Below, piece after piece: positions 25,952 through 35,278 of a DNA stretch of 64,000 nucleotides. The translations under genes and the position numbers were made by a program. Below the pieces are notes generated by a model. It had not been told where the DNA came from and made no database searches. It saw only the letters and a list, made by a program, of their open reading frames with translations. The DNA lies in contig JAZRAC010000066.1 in NCBI GenBank assembly GCA_045634365.1, positions 37,503 to 101,502 of the forward strand. The letters are read 5' to 3'. This stretch comes from HGM04593 sp045634365. Lineage in GTDB: Bacteria > Bacteroidota > Bacteroidia > Bacteroidales > Bacteroidaceae. Every line of letters begins with the position of its first letter. The stretch's first letter is position 1.

Positions 25952-26372
25952 CCTCATATTCGGCCTTTCGCTTGCAAAAGCCGACAATGAATGTTCATTC
26001 TTCCCGACAGACGAAGGGGAGAGAAGAGAATATACAAGCACAATACAATTTAACCGCAACACACTTTCGGGAATATGTATAGTTAAGAAAGAAGAGAATA
26101 AATATATAGGAACATTTATTAACGAATTCGGGATAAAAGCATTCGACTTTATATACGACCACAGGAAGAAGAGTGTAAAAATCCTCAACACCATAGAATT
26201 CATAAATAAGTGGTACATAAAAAGAGTGATAAAAAAAGACTTGAAGTTCTTATTCACCAATAAACAGAACTTCAAGAAGAGAAAGAGAGAAGTTGAGTAT
26301 AACGACAGTTGCGCTATATTAACAAACAACAAATACAACATACAATATAGTTTCACCCCCCTTATAAAGTAA
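25926..26372 (+). CDS. Small exported hypothetical protein
   Basis: A 148-residue protein with a signal peptide (MRVCLLLISLIFGLSLAKA) and a strongly basic, lysine-rich C-terminal half (FKKRKREVEYNDSC). I recognise no family. Its place between the LolA-like carrier and a dehydratase matches that of small lipoprotein-like genes in aryl polyene clusters. I chose ATG 25926 because a GGAG lies five bases upstream and the signal peptide begins there; ATG 25914 would add four residues. A(T)-rich codon use is like the neighbouring cluster genes. Confidence 0.6.
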   Translation: MRVCLLLISLIFGLSLAKADNECSFFPTDEGERREYTSTIQFNRNTLSGICIVKKEENKYIGTFINEFGIKAFDFIYDHRKKSVKILNTIEFINKWYIKRVIKKDLKFLFTNKQNFKKRKREVEYNDSCAILTNNKYNIQYSFTPLIK

Positions 26373-26378
26373 AATACT

Positions 26379-26747
26379 ATGAAACTACTAAACGACTTTT
26401 TCACCATCAGTTCATCGACCGAGAATGGCAACGAGCTTATATACAACATACACTTGAACAAAGAGCATTTCATATATGCCGCCCACTTTCCCGGCAACCC
26501 CATCACCCCCGGTGTGTGCATTATGCAGATGGTGCAAGAGCTTGTAGAGCAGCATCTTAATGTTAAACTGCAATTAAAAACGCTGAACAACATAAAATAT
26601 ATGTCGGTAATATCACCTGTAACAGATGCCGACATTAGCATCAGTGTATCGTACACTCTGAATGACGACACTGTAAAAATCAAGGGGAGCATCAGAAACG
26701 AGAGTGCAACGTTTACAAAATATTCTGCAACATATATAAAATTATGA
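26379..26747 (+). CDS. 3-hydroxyacyl-ACP dehydratase, ApeI/FabZ-like
   Basis: A 122-residue hotdog dehydratase with the canonical catalytic segment AAHFPGNPITPGVCIMQMV, His36 being the catalytic histidine. It should remove water from 3-hydroxyacyl-ACP to build the conjugated double bonds. The protein is short, like ApeI. It overlaps the next gene by ATGA. It probably acts together with, or instead of, the histidine-less hotdog protein at 19843. Confidence 0.88.
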   Translation: MKLLNDFFTISSSTENGNELIYNIHLNKEHFIYAAHFPGNPITPGVCIMQMVQELVEQHLNVKLQLKTLNNIKYMSVISPVTDADISISVSYTLNDDTVKIKGSIRNESATFTKYSATYIKL

Positions 26748-28237
26748 AAGAGAATAGTTGTAAAAATATAATGAACCCGCACCTGTTGGAGGAGTTGTGC
26801 GTAATAATCCCCACGTATAACAATGCGGGCACAGTTTCGGCTGTCATAGATGATGCGTATAATTATATTCCCAACATAATTGTTGTGAACGATGGCTCCA
26901 CCGACGAGACACACAACATATTGGCAACGACAAAAACACCGATAACAATTGTCGAATATGGTGCAAACAAAGGAAAAGGGCACGCATTAAGAGAGGGATT
27001 CAAAAAGGCCAAGGAGCTGGGCTTCAACTACGCAATAACAATGGATGCCGATGGGCAGCATAAAGCATCGGACATTCCCACGCTGGTTAAGGCCGAGGAG
27101 GAGAATCTTGGGGCAATAATCATAGGCAGCCGACAATTCGAGGGAAAGGAAATTTCCAAAGGCAGCCTGTTCGCCAACAGATTTTCAAACTTCTGGTTCT
27201 TTGTTCAAACGGGCCGCCTATTGTCCGACACACAGACAGGATACAGGCTCTACCCCTTAAACAAGCTCTATGGCCTGAAATTCATCACCAGCCGTTACGA
27301 ATCGGAATTGGAACTGTTGGTTCTTGCCGAGTGGAACAACACCAGATTGGTGCCGGTTCCCATCGATGTATACTATCCCCCAAAAGAGGAGCGAGTGTCG
27401 CACTTCAAGCCTGGAAAGGATTTTGCAAGAATCAGCCTGCTTAACACCTTTCTATGCATAGGAGCCATTCTTTATGGCTACCCGTTAAAGCTGTTGCGCC
27501 TCATCAGAACCATTGCATACTCCACGTTTGCACTGCTATTCTTCATTCTTGGAGCATTCAGCTTCACTCTGTTTGCAATTATATATTTTGCAGTGTGCCC
27601 CAATAACGAAAAAACCAGCATGAACTACCACAAGGCACTCTGTGGATTGGCACGAATAATAACCATCGGCATTCCGGGTGTTAAATTCAAGTGCAATAAT
27701 CCGTTCAACGAGAAGTTCGATAAGCCGGCGGTAATAATAAGCAACCACCAGTCGCATTTAGACCTTATGTGCGCTATGATGCTCACCCCCAAAATGGTTA
27801 TTCTCACCAACGATTGGGTGTGGAACAGCCCATTCTATGGGAAAATCATCAGATACGCCGAGTTTTATCCCGTATCCAAAGGAATAGATGCAAGTTTAGA
27901 GCATATAAAAGACCTTGTTTCCCGTGGCTACTCGGTCCTTGTCTACCCCGAGGGTACGCGCTCGGCCGACTGCTCTATTTTAAGATTCCACAGTGGAGCA
28001 TTCTTCATTGCCGAAGAGCTTAAACTCGACATTATACCAATGTTCATACACGGCCCCGGCAATGTATTGGCAAAGACCGCACGCTATTTAAGTACAGGAG
28101 AAATATTCATCGACATTAAGAAACGTATCTCCCCCGATGACCAATCATTCGGAGAAACGTATCGTGAACGTACACGCAAATTTGAACGATATTACAGAGA
28201 GACTTATCGCAAAATAAAGGTAACAAAGAGCGTATGA
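26744..28237 (+). CDS. Glycosyltransferase family 2 fused to PlsC-type acyltransferase
   Basis: A 497-residue fusion. Residues about 15-240 are a GT2 domain of the dolichol-phosphate-mannose-synthase kind: VIIPTYNNAGTVSAVIDDAY, VVNDGSTDETHNIL, and the metal-binding DADGQH. Residues about 255-285 are a membrane segment. Residues about 310-497 are an acyltransferase with NHQSHLDL (H-x4-D) and VYPEGTRSADCSILRFHSG, both intact. It could add a sugar and an acyl chain to the polyene or its lipid anchor in the inner membrane. Start overlaps the dehydratase stop, and the stop overlaps the next start. Confidence 0.85.
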   Translation: MKENSCKNIMNPHLLEELCVIIPTYNNAGTVSAVIDDAYNYIPNIIVVNDGSTDETHNILATTKTPITIVEYGANKGKGHALREGFKKAKELGFNYAITMDADGQHKASDIPTLVKAEEENLGAIIIGSRQFEGKEISKGSLFANRFSNFWFFVQTGRLLSDTQTGYRLYPLNKLYGLKFITSRYESELELLVLAEWNNTRLVPVPIDVYYPPKEERVSHFKPGKDFARISLLNTFLCIGAILYGYPLKLLRLIRTIAYSTFALLFFILGAFSFTLFAIIYFAVCPNNEKTSMNYHKALCGLARIITIGIPGVKFKCNNPFNEKFDKPAVIISNHQSHLDLMCAMMLTPKMVILTNDWVWNSPFYGKIIRYAEFYPVSKGIDASLEHIKDLVSRGYSVLVYPEGTRSADCSILRFHSGAFFIAEELKLDIIPMFIHGPGNVLAKTARYLSTGEIFIDIKKRISPDDQSFGETYRERTRKFERYYRETYRKIKVTKSV

Positions 28238-29730
28238 AAAAAAAGTGTATAATCATAGGCAGCGGATTAGGAGGGCTCTCTTGCGGTGTCATACTATCTA
28301 AAAACGGTTACGACGTAACTGTATTGGAGCAGCATTACCAAATTGGTGGATGCCTGCAATGCTTCACACGCAAAGGCCTGAAATATGAGACAGGAATGCA
28401 CTTTATAGGCAGCGCCGCCCCCGGGCAGACTCTGCACAAACTTATGAGATACCTGAATTTCGAGGCAAGCCTCAATCTCAATCGTATGGACACAAAAGCC
28501 TACGATATTATCTCCCTGAATGGCGACAGATTCAATTTTGCCAATGGACGAGAAGCCTTCATAGAACAAATGGCATCGTACTTCCCAAAGGAGACCGACA
28601 ACATTGTAAAGTATTACAACACCATAGAAGCGGTTGCACAAGCATCGTCGTTGCACTCCTTGAAAAATGCCGAAAGTGATATGGTAATCAACACCGAATA
28701 TCAGACCAGAAGCATAAACGATGTATTGAATTCTATCACAAACGACAGACTGCTGCGCAATGTATTGGCAGGCACTCAACCACTTTATGCTGCCGAGGAG
28801 AACAAGACTCCCTTCTCCATTCACGCCTTCATAATGAACTTCTACAATCAAAGTTCATATAGAATTATCGGTGGCAGCGACACTATTGCAGCCTCTCTTA
28901 AAAAGACAATCGAAGAGAATGGCGGGCAGGTACTCACCAAAAAGAGGGTGTGCAAAATAGAGTGCGACGACGTCAAGGCCACCAATGTAATAACAGAAGA
29001 TGGCACCGTTTACGCAGCCGACTACATAATATCGACCACCCACCCTGCAAGAACACTCGAATGGGTGGACAGCAAATTGATAAGACCGGCATTCAGACAA
29101 CGAATAAGCACAATGAGAAACACAATGGCAAGTTTCTCTGTATATCTGCAATTTAAGAAAGAAAGAGTGCCGTATATGAACTCCAACTTTTACAGTTATA
29201 AGTCGGACACTCCTTGGGGATGCGAGATTTACGACGAGAAAAGCTGGCCCAAAGGATACCTTTATATGCACTTCTGCAACGAGGCCAACCAGCAATATGC
29301 GAATAACGGAGTGGTTCTCTCGTATATGAATATGGAGGAGCTAAAAGAGTGGGAAAATACATATATAGAACATCGCGGAGAGGATTACAAGAAGTTCAAA
29401 GAACAGAAAGCCAAAGTTCTTATCGACAGCCTTGAAAAAGATTTTCCGGGAATAAAGCAGAGCATAGAGTGTTATTACACATCTACCCCGCTCACATACA
29501 GGGATTACACAGGAACACAGGATGGATCAATGTATGGAGTAGCCAAGGACATCTCTCTTGGAATCTCCAACAGAGTACCTCATAAAACTAAGATACCCAA
29601 CCTCCTATTATCGGGGCAGAATATAAACTCCCACGGTATTCTTGGAGTTATTGTGGGCTCCATTGTCACCTGTTCCGAACTGCTAACCTCGGAGACTATA
29701 TATAAACAAATACTAAAAGCGAACCTATGA
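28234..29730 (+). CDS. FAD-dependent oxidoreductase, CrtI/retinol-saturase-like (1 of 2)
   Basis: A 498-residue flavoprotein. The dinucleotide-binding motif is IIGSGLGGLSCGVILSKNGY, followed by VTVLEQHYQIGGCLQCF. The C-terminus has the second flavin-contacting segment LLLSGQNINSHGILGVIVGS. Overall it is like phytoene desaturases and retinol saturase, which add or remove hydrogens on conjugated polyenes. No carotenoid genes are nearby, so the likely substrate is the aryl polyene. The start overlaps the upstream stop and the stop overlaps the downstream start by ATGA. Confidence 0.82.
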   Translation: MKKKCIIIGSGLGGLSCGVILSKNGYDVTVLEQHYQIGGCLQCFTRKGLKYETGMHFIGSAAPGQTLHKLMRYLNFEASLNLNRMDTKAYDIISLNGDRFNFANGREAFIEQMASYFPKETDNIVKYYNTIEAVAQASSLHSLKNAESDMVINTEYQTRSINDVLNSITNDRLLRNVLAGTQPLYAAEENKTPFSIHAFIMNFYNQSSYRIIGGSDTIAASLKKTIEENGGQVLTKKRVCKIECDDVKATNVITEDGTVYAADYIISTTHPARTLEWVDSKLIRPAFRQRISTMRNTMASFSVYLQFKKERVPYMNSNFYSYKSDTPWGCEIYDEKSWPKGYLYMHFCNEANQQYANNGVVLSYMNMEELKEWENTYIEHRGEDYKKFKEQKAKVLIDSLEKDFPGIKQSIECYYTSTPLTYRDYTGTQDGSMYGVAKDISLGISNRVPHKTKIPNLLLSGQNINSHGILGVIVGSIVTCSELLTSETIYKQILKANL

Positions 29731-31232
29731 AAGAGCATATAATAATAATTGGCGGAGGCCTTGGAGGCTTGTTCACAGGTGCAATCCTTGCAAAAGAGGG
29801 TTACCAAATTACCATATTCGAGAAGAATCTGACAATTGGCGGCGGATTGCAAACTTTTAAAAGAAACGGTGAAACTTTTGCCACAGGTATGCACATTCTT
29901 GGAGGGTTCAGAAAGAACCAATCCATAAGAATACTATGTACATATCTCAACATCTGGAAGGATTTAACGCTTATGGATGTTGACTCCGATTGTATGGATA
30001 CGATATTCTACCTTTCCGACAATAAACACTATCGAATTGCCGAGGGAAGAGAGAACTTTGCAGAATCACTTGCAAAAGAGTTCCCACACGAAAGAGATAA
30101 TCTGAAAAGATACGTCGACGCCCTCTACAAACTGACAGAGGGAGTAGACCTTTTCCATTTAAGGTCAACCGAGCGTAATCTATTCTCACACCCCGATGAA
30201 TTCTTTTGGGCAGCCGATGACTTCATTGCCCATTATATAAAAGACGAGAAGCTGCGAGATATTTTAGGATATATGAATGCCCTATATGGCGGAGTAGCCA
30301 AGCATACACCGGCATACATTCACGCCATCATAAACACATTGTACATAAACGGGCCAAGCAGATTCGCAGGAGAAAGCCAGCAATTGGCCGATGCCTTGGA
30401 ACATATAATAACAGAAACCGGAGGCAAAGTTTACCACGGCACCCCCATCAACTATATAGAAGTTGAAGAAAAAGAGGTTAAATACATTGTAGACGACAAA
30501 GGGAACAAGCACACAGCCGACAGATACATTTCGGCAATACACCCCTGTGCAATGTTATCCATAATGAAGGAAGATGCATTCCCACGTTCATACAAAACAA
30601 GAATAAACAGCATCCCCAGCACAATCTCAGCATTCAGCGTATATTTGATATTAAAGAAAGATACGTTCCCCTATATTAACCACACCTGCTATTGTCAGGA
30701 CGACTATGGCCTGATGTGGAATTTCAGCGACCAAGGAGACAACTGGCCGCAAGGATTTATGTATATGACTCCGCCCGACAAAAACCAAGGCCCTTATGCA
30801 ACAAAAATGACAATCACCGCCCCTATGAGCTTTGAACTTGCCCGTAAGTGGGAGGATACAACCATTGGCAAACGCGGAAGCGAGTATGAAGCATGGAAAG
30901 AGGAGTGTACCGAGAAACTTTTATCAAAATTAGAGGTAATATATCCCAACATAAGAGAATGTATCGACAAGATATACACGGCAAGCCCGCTAACCATCAG
31001 AGATTATTACAATGTGAAAGAGGGCGCAATGTACGGGTTCCGAAAAGACTGCGAACAATTGGCTCTTTCGCAAATACCCATTTACACTAAAATAAAGAAT
31101 CTGCTGTTAACCGGACAGAATATAAACCTGCACGGAATATGCGGAGTACCACTCACCGCAATAAAAACAGCAGAAGCAATAATAGGAGAAGATGTAATAC
31201 TAAACAAAATCAACAAACAATATAACGAATAA
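29727..31232 (+). CDS. FAD-dependent oxidoreductase, CrtI/retinol-saturase-like (2 of 2)
   Basis: A 501-residue paralogue of the preceding gene: IIGGGLGGLFTGAILAKEGY, ITIFEKNLTIGGGLQTFKR and, near the end, LLLTGQNINLHGICGVPLTA. The two differ in the residues around the flavin and in the C-terminal third, suggesting different substrates or positions rather than a recent duplicate. It may form a heterodimer with its neighbour. Coupled by ATGA to the gene before and two bases from the radical SAM gene. Confidence 0.82.
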   Translation: MKEHIIIIGGGLGGLFTGAILAKEGYQITIFEKNLTIGGGLQTFKRNGETFATGMHILGGFRKNQSIRILCTYLNIWKDLTLMDVDSDCMDTIFYLSDNKHYRIAEGRENFAESLAKEFPHERDNLKRYVDALYKLTEGVDLFHLRSTERNLFSHPDEFFWAADDFIAHYIKDEKLRDILGYMNALYGGVAKHTPAYIHAIINTLYINGPSRFAGESQQLADALEHIITETGGKVYHGTPINYIEVEEKEVKYIVDDKGNKHTADRYISAIHPCAMLSIMKEDAFPRSYKTRINSIPSTISAFSVYLILKKDTFPYINHTCYCQDDYGLMWNFSDQGDNWPQGFMYMTPPDKNQGPYATKMTITAPMSFELARKWEDTTIGKRGSEYEAWKEECTEKLLSKLEVIYPNIRECIDKIYTASPLTIRDYYNVKEGAMYGFRKDCEQLALSQIPIYTKIKNLLLTGQNINLHGICGVPLTAIKTAEAIIGEDVILNKINKQYNE

Positions 31233-31234
31233 TT

Positions 31235-32527
31235 ATGAAAAAAATCAAGATGAAGCTCATCTACCCAAAGTGGCAGAAACTTAGAGGACAAACAACATTC
31301 AACCTTCCCCCTCACGGACCGGTAGCATTTGCAGCAACACTCCCCGACTATGTGGATGTTACATTCACCGACGAGAATGTCGAGGAGATAAACTTCGACG
31401 AAGAGTGCGACATTGTAGCCCTCTCAATGATGTTGAGTACCCAAGTGAAACGCGGTTGGGCCATTGCCGAGGAGTACCACAAACGAGGAAAAGTTGTTAT
31501 TGCCGGCGGTATTTCAACAATGTTGCACGCCGAAGATATGGTTAAGTATGTCGACAGTGTATTCTTGGGCGAGAGCGAGGGACGAATGGAAGAGGTTATG
31601 ACCGACTTTATGAACGGAACCCTGAAAAAGGTATACAACTATATGGGACAGCAACCCCCCATCGAATCGGTGGGCCCCTGCCGTCGCGACCTCTACAAAA
31701 GAGAACTCTACAACCACAAAGGCGTTCAGATGGTCGACCTTTTCCACGCGAGCCGAGGTTGCCGTTTCAGTTGCTACCCCTGCGCCGTATCCTATCTTGG
31801 TGGTCGCATATTCCGTCCAAGACCCATCGACAAGGTAGTTGAGGATATGGCATCTATCGACAACAACCGCCTCTTTATTGTCGATAACTCATTGGCACAG
31901 AACAAAGAGTGGGAGAAAGAGCTATTCAAGGCCATAGCTCCTTTGAAGAAAAAATGGATAAGCCACACAATTGAGGACGACCCCGAAATTCTCGACCTTG
32001 CAGCAAAAGCCGGTGCTTGGTACGTATATCAGGCAGTGTACGACACATCAGACTACATAAAGGAGAGAATAAAGCGTTACCACGACTACGGAATCGGCGT
32101 AGAGGGAACAATCCTGTTGGGCCTCGACAACCAGACAGAGGACGATATTAAACGCCTCATCGACTTCTTGGGTGAGATTGACCTCGACCTTGCAGAGTTC
32201 ACAGTGATGACCCCCTTCCCCCACACAAAGGGATACGACGACCTGCTGAGACAGAACAGAATTTTCGATTTTGATTGGGACCACTACAATGCCGGGCAGG
32301 TTGTCTTCCAACCCAAGCATATGTCGCCCGAAAAGCTCCAAGACCTCTACGATTATGCGTGGAAGAGCTTTTATGCCGACGAATCGCAAGAACAAAAGAT
32401 GTTCCGACTCTTCTGCAACGTTGCATTGCGCGAAATGGAGGAAGGCACTTATCGCCCAAGAGATAGAAAGCTCGCCAACAAGTCCTTCGGCAAGGATGTA
32501 GTAAGAAACATCGTCAAGAAGGATTAA
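31235..32527 (+). CDS. B12-binding-type radical SAM enzyme
   Basis: A 430-residue radical SAM protein. Residues about 30-130 form a Rossmann-like B12-binding domain (VIAGGISTMLHAEDMV and FLGESEGRMEEVM). The [4Fe-4S]-binding cysteines are C176, C180 and C183 in SRGCRFSCYPCAV, a normal CX3CX2C. This family includes methylases and ring-forming enzymes. The reaction is unknown; C-methylation of the aryl ring or the chain is one option. It is the last of a run of tightly coupled genes and is followed by an inverted repeat. Confidence 0.85.
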   Translation: MKKIKMKLIYPKWQKLRGQTTFNLPPHGPVAFAATLPDYVDVTFTDENVEEINFDEECDIVALSMMLSTQVKRGWAIAEEYHKRGKVVIAGGISTMLHAEDMVKYVDSVFLGESEGRMEEVMTDFMNGTLKKVYNYMGQQPPIESVGPCRRDLYKRELYNHKGVQMVDLFHASRGCRFSCYPCAVSYLGGRIFRPRPIDKVVEDMASIDNNRLFIVDNSLAQNKEWEKELFKAIAPLKKKWISHTIEDDPEILDLAAKAGAWYVYQAVYDTSDYIKERIKRYHDYGIGVEGTILLGLDNQTEDDIKRLIDFLGEIDLDLAEFTVMTPFPHTKGYDDLLRQNRIFDFDWDHYNAGQVVFQPKHMSPEKLQDLYDYAWKSFYADESQEQKMFRLFCNVALREMEEGTYRPRDRKLANKSFGKDVVRNIVKKD

Positions 32528-32552
32528 CCCCTGTTGTAATAAAGTATCATCA

Positions 32553-32579
32553 CCCTTCTCAAAGCAATTTTGAGAAGGG
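32553..32579. terminator. Inverted repeat after the radical SAM gene
   Basis: An 11-base stem (CCCTTCTCAAA, 32553-32563, with 32569-32579) and a 5-base loop, 25 bases after the stop codon. No T-run follows on the plus strand, so it may be an mRNA-stabilising or weak termination structure rather than a full terminator. Confidence 0.5.
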
Positions 32580-32658
32580 GACAAATACTTTATCGGCGCA
32601 AAGAGAAAGACTCTATCCACTAATTTAAAATCTATTACAGATTAAATCTGAAAATAAT

Positions 32659-33018
32659 ATGAAAGTTTCTGAAAAATACTACGACGAAATATTCTCATTC
32701 AAAGGACAATGGGATATGCCCTCTACTTGCGGACTGAAAATAAAGAATGCAGACGGGGTAAACTATGTTATTGTAACAGAATTATATCAGGACAATCCCG
32801 GAACATCGGTAACCTATGCAGGGCAAAGCCTCGCCGAGCAAATTTGTGAAGCAAAGGGATTGAAAATCGAGGAGATTAAATATTGGGAATGTACCCCTAA
32901 CACAAATTCAAAGCTATCTTTCTACGGCGAAGAGTACTTTGAAGTATCCTTTGGCGGCGAAACTAAAAACAGCTATCGTCAGGTGTCAAAAGAAGAGGTA
33001 GAGAAAGTTTTATCCTAA
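32659..33018 (+). CDS. Small hypothetical protein
   Basis: A 119-residue soluble acidic protein I do not recognise. It has no signal peptide or membrane segment. The middle (NYVIVTELYQDNPGTSVTYA) suggests strands, and a helix follows (AEQICEAKGLKIEEIKYWE). It lies between the radical SAM gene and the hydrolase, with 131 bases before and 74 after it, so it may be transcribed with the cluster but is less tightly linked. Possibly an enzyme regulator or a lineage-specific protein. Confidence 0.55.
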   Translation: MKVSEKYYDEIFSFKGQWDMPSTCGLKIKNADGVNYVIVTELYQDNPGTSVTYAGQSLAEQICEAKGLKIEEIKYWECTPNTNSKLSFYGEEYFEVSFGGETKNSYRQVSKEEVEKVLS

Positions 33019-33092
33019 AAAAGCTCTGCCAAACAGACAAAAAAACAGGCAATTCATTTTAGGCCGGCAGAAAAAGGCCGACCACAAAAATT

Positions 33093-33986
33093 ATGAAAAA
33101 AGTACTTATACTTAAAATACTGTCTATATTCTGGGCCGGTCTATTTGCACAAAGCCCCATAAATCTATGGGAGAACACCGCAGTAGACACCGACGAAGTG
33201 ACACTCACGCCGTTTATACCCACCAACAACCCCACCGGCACCACAATTATTGTATGCCCCGGTGGCAGTTACTGCTGGCTCGATTATGAAACAGAGGGAG
33301 AGGGCGTGGCACGTTGGTTGAACGAGCAAGGCATAACCGCATTCGTACTAAAATACCGTGTCGCAGGAGTGTGGTCCTTTGTAACACACGACAGGCTCAT
33401 TCTGCCCAGAAGGCAACATCCGGCAATGATTACCGACATACAACGAGCCATTCAATGGGTGAGGGAGAATAGAGAAAAATACAACATCGACCCCGACAAA
33501 TTAGGAGTAATGGGCTTCTCTGCCGGCGGTCATCTGGCAATGTCCTCGGCGGTGTTCAACGAGACGGACTTTCTAAAAGAGTGCGGAATAGACTGCAAAG
33601 TATCGTTAAGGCCCGATTTTGTTGCTCCCATCTACCCTGTTGTCACAATGAGCAATGTCAACTATGTGCATAAACGCTCACGCAGAGGTCTGTTGGGTGA
33701 GGTGAGAAAGTTCAACGACAAGATGAAGGACTCTTTATCTTTGGAGATGCACATTCCCGACAATTGTCCGCCGGTATTTTTAATGAATTGCAAAGACGAC
33801 CCCATTGTTAAATTTGAAAATTCCGAGCTGTTGGACTCGGCATTATCAAAGAAAGGAATACCCCACAAATACATCCAATATAAGACCGGCGGTCACGGCT
33901 TTGGAGCCACTGCCGAAAAAACAACCGCCGAAGCTATCGGATGGCGCGAAGAGTTTATTAAATGGTTAAATAAGATACAAGGATGA
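33093..33986 (+). CDS. Exported alpha/beta hydrolase (esterase-like)
   Basis: A 297-residue alpha/beta hydrolase with an N-terminal signal peptide (VLILKILSIFWAGLFAQS). The oxyanion segment is VCPGGSYCWLDYE, the nucleophile serine lies in MGFSAGGHLAM, the acid in NCKDDPIVKFE and the histidine in TGGHGFGA. It resembles the acetyl-esterase-like lipases of Bacteroidales. Its stop overlaps the start of the PaaK-like gene, so it is co-transcribed with it. It may trim or transfer an acyl or aryl ester on the pigment; an independent carbohydrate-esterase role is also possible. Confidence 0.8.
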   Translation: MKKVLILKILSIFWAGLFAQSPINLWENTAVDTDEVTLTPFIPTNNPTGTTIIVCPGGSYCWLDYETEGEGVARWLNEQGITAFVLKYRVAGVWSFVTHDRLILPRRQHPAMITDIQRAIQWVRENREKYNIDPDKLGVMGFSAGGHLAMSSAVFNETDFLKECGIDCKVSLRPDFVAPIYPVVTMSNVNYVHKRSRRGLLGEVRKFNDKMKDSLSLEMHIPDNCPPVFLMNCKDDPIVKFENSELLDSALSKKGIPHKYIQYKTGGHGFGATAEKTTAEAIGWREEFIKWLNKIQG

Positions 33987-35278
33987 ACGACATAGAATTT
34001 AAAACCCCGGAAGAGATAAAAGCCTATCAAGAGGAGTTTTTGTGCACAGCCCTGAAATATTTGGCTGAAAATTCCAAGTACTACCAACGAATGTTCTCGT
34101 GCTACGGAATAGACATAAACAAGATAAAGACTATTGAGGACCTTGTGAAAATACCATTTACCGAGAAGAAGGACCTTCAACTCTTCAACGAGGATTTTCT
34201 CTGTTGCAAGAAAGAGAAGATTGTCGACTATATAACAACCTCGGGAACGCTGGGCGACCCTGTAACCTTCGGGTGCACCGACAAGGACCTTGAACGCCTT
34301 GCCTATAATGAATGTAAGTCATTTGCCTGCGCAGGAATAGAGCCCGGGAACATTGTGCAGCTGATGACCACTATGGATAAGAGATTTATGGCCGGGCTTG
34401 CCTACTTCTTGGGTATACGCAAGCTTGGTGCAAGCATCATCCGCGTGGGCAACGGTATTCCCGAATTGCAGTGGGACACTATCAAGCGAATAAAGCCCGA
34501 CACTATTATGTGTGTGCCCTCTTTCATTCTGCGCCTTATACAATATGCCGAGGAGAATGGAATCGACTATAAGAACAGCTCCATAAAAAGGATTATAGGC
34601 ATTGGCGAGGGGTTAAGAGAGCAGGATTTTGAACTTAATATGCTGGGCCGCCGCATTAAGGAAAAATGGGACGTCGACCTTTTTGCAACATACTCCTCTA
34701 CCGAAATGGGAGCCACATTCTCGGAGTGTGAATATGGCTGTGGCGGACACGTTCACCCCGAACTTATCATTGTTGAGATTATCGGTGATGACGACCAGCC
34801 TGTGCCCGACGGACAATATGGCGAGATTGTAATAACAACTCTCGGGGTCGAGGGAATGCCTTTGCTCCGTTTCAGGACCGGTGATATTGCTGCAAAAAGA
34901 GTGGAAAAATGCCAATGCGGCCGCAATTCATACAGGCTCACTCCCCTCATCGGGCGCAAGAACAACCTTATAAAGTTGAAAGGCACCACCCTTTATCCAC
35001 CCGCAATAAACGATGTGCTCGACAATGCCGAGTATGTAGAGAACTATGTAATTTATGTGCAGGACAGCGAGTCGGGAACCGACGAGGTTGTGGTAAAAAT
35101 AGGCCTTAAATACAGCACCGACTTTGATGCTGTAAAGAATCTTAAAGACCGATTCAGGTCGCGCATACGCGTTGCACCTATAATAGAGATTCTGCCGGTC
35201 GAGGAGATACAGCGCATAAATTTCCCCGCCAAGAGTCGCAAGCCTGTAAAGTTCATCGACAACCGAAGCAAACATTAA
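33983..35278 (+). CDS. Phenylacetate-CoA-ligase-like adenylating enzyme
   Basis: A 431-residue ANL enzyme of the PaaK type. The ATP-loop is YITTSGTLGDPVTFG, the A5 region YSSTEMGATFSECEYG, and the C-terminal part includes FRTGDIAAKRVEKCQCGR and LIGRKNNLIKLKGTTLYPP. A zinc-binding-like CQCG is present. PaaK-type enzymes activate aryl acids with ATP to aryl-CoA. In this cluster it is the best candidate for loading 4-coumarate or a related acid onto CoA or ACP as starter. It begins with ATGA overlap after the hydrolase. Confidence 0.85.
   Translation: MNDIEFKTPEEIKAYQEEFLCTALKYLAENSKYYQRMFSCYGIDINKIKTIEDLVKIPFTEKKDLQLFNEDFLCCKKEKIVDYITTSGTLGDPVTFGCTDKDLERLAYNECKSFACAGIEPGNIVQLMTTMDKRFMAGLAYFLGIRKLGASIIRVGNGIPELQWDTIKRIKPDTIMCVPSFILRLIQYAEENGIDYKNSSIKRIIGIGEGLREQDFELNMLGRRIKEKWDVDLFATYSSTEMGATFSECEYGCGGHVHPELIIVEIIGDDDQPVPDGQYGEIVITTLGVEGMPLLRFRTGDIAAKRVEKCQCGRNSYRLTPLIGRKNNLIKLKGTTLYPPAINDVLDNAEYVENYVIYVQDSESGTDEVVVKIGLKYSTDFDAVKNLKDRFRSRIRVAPIIEILPVEEIQRINFPAKSRKPVKFIDNRSKH

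Noticed and set aside
28234..31232. Carotenoid synthesis
   Set aside because: CrtI-like flavoproteins are present but no phytoene synthase or cyclase.
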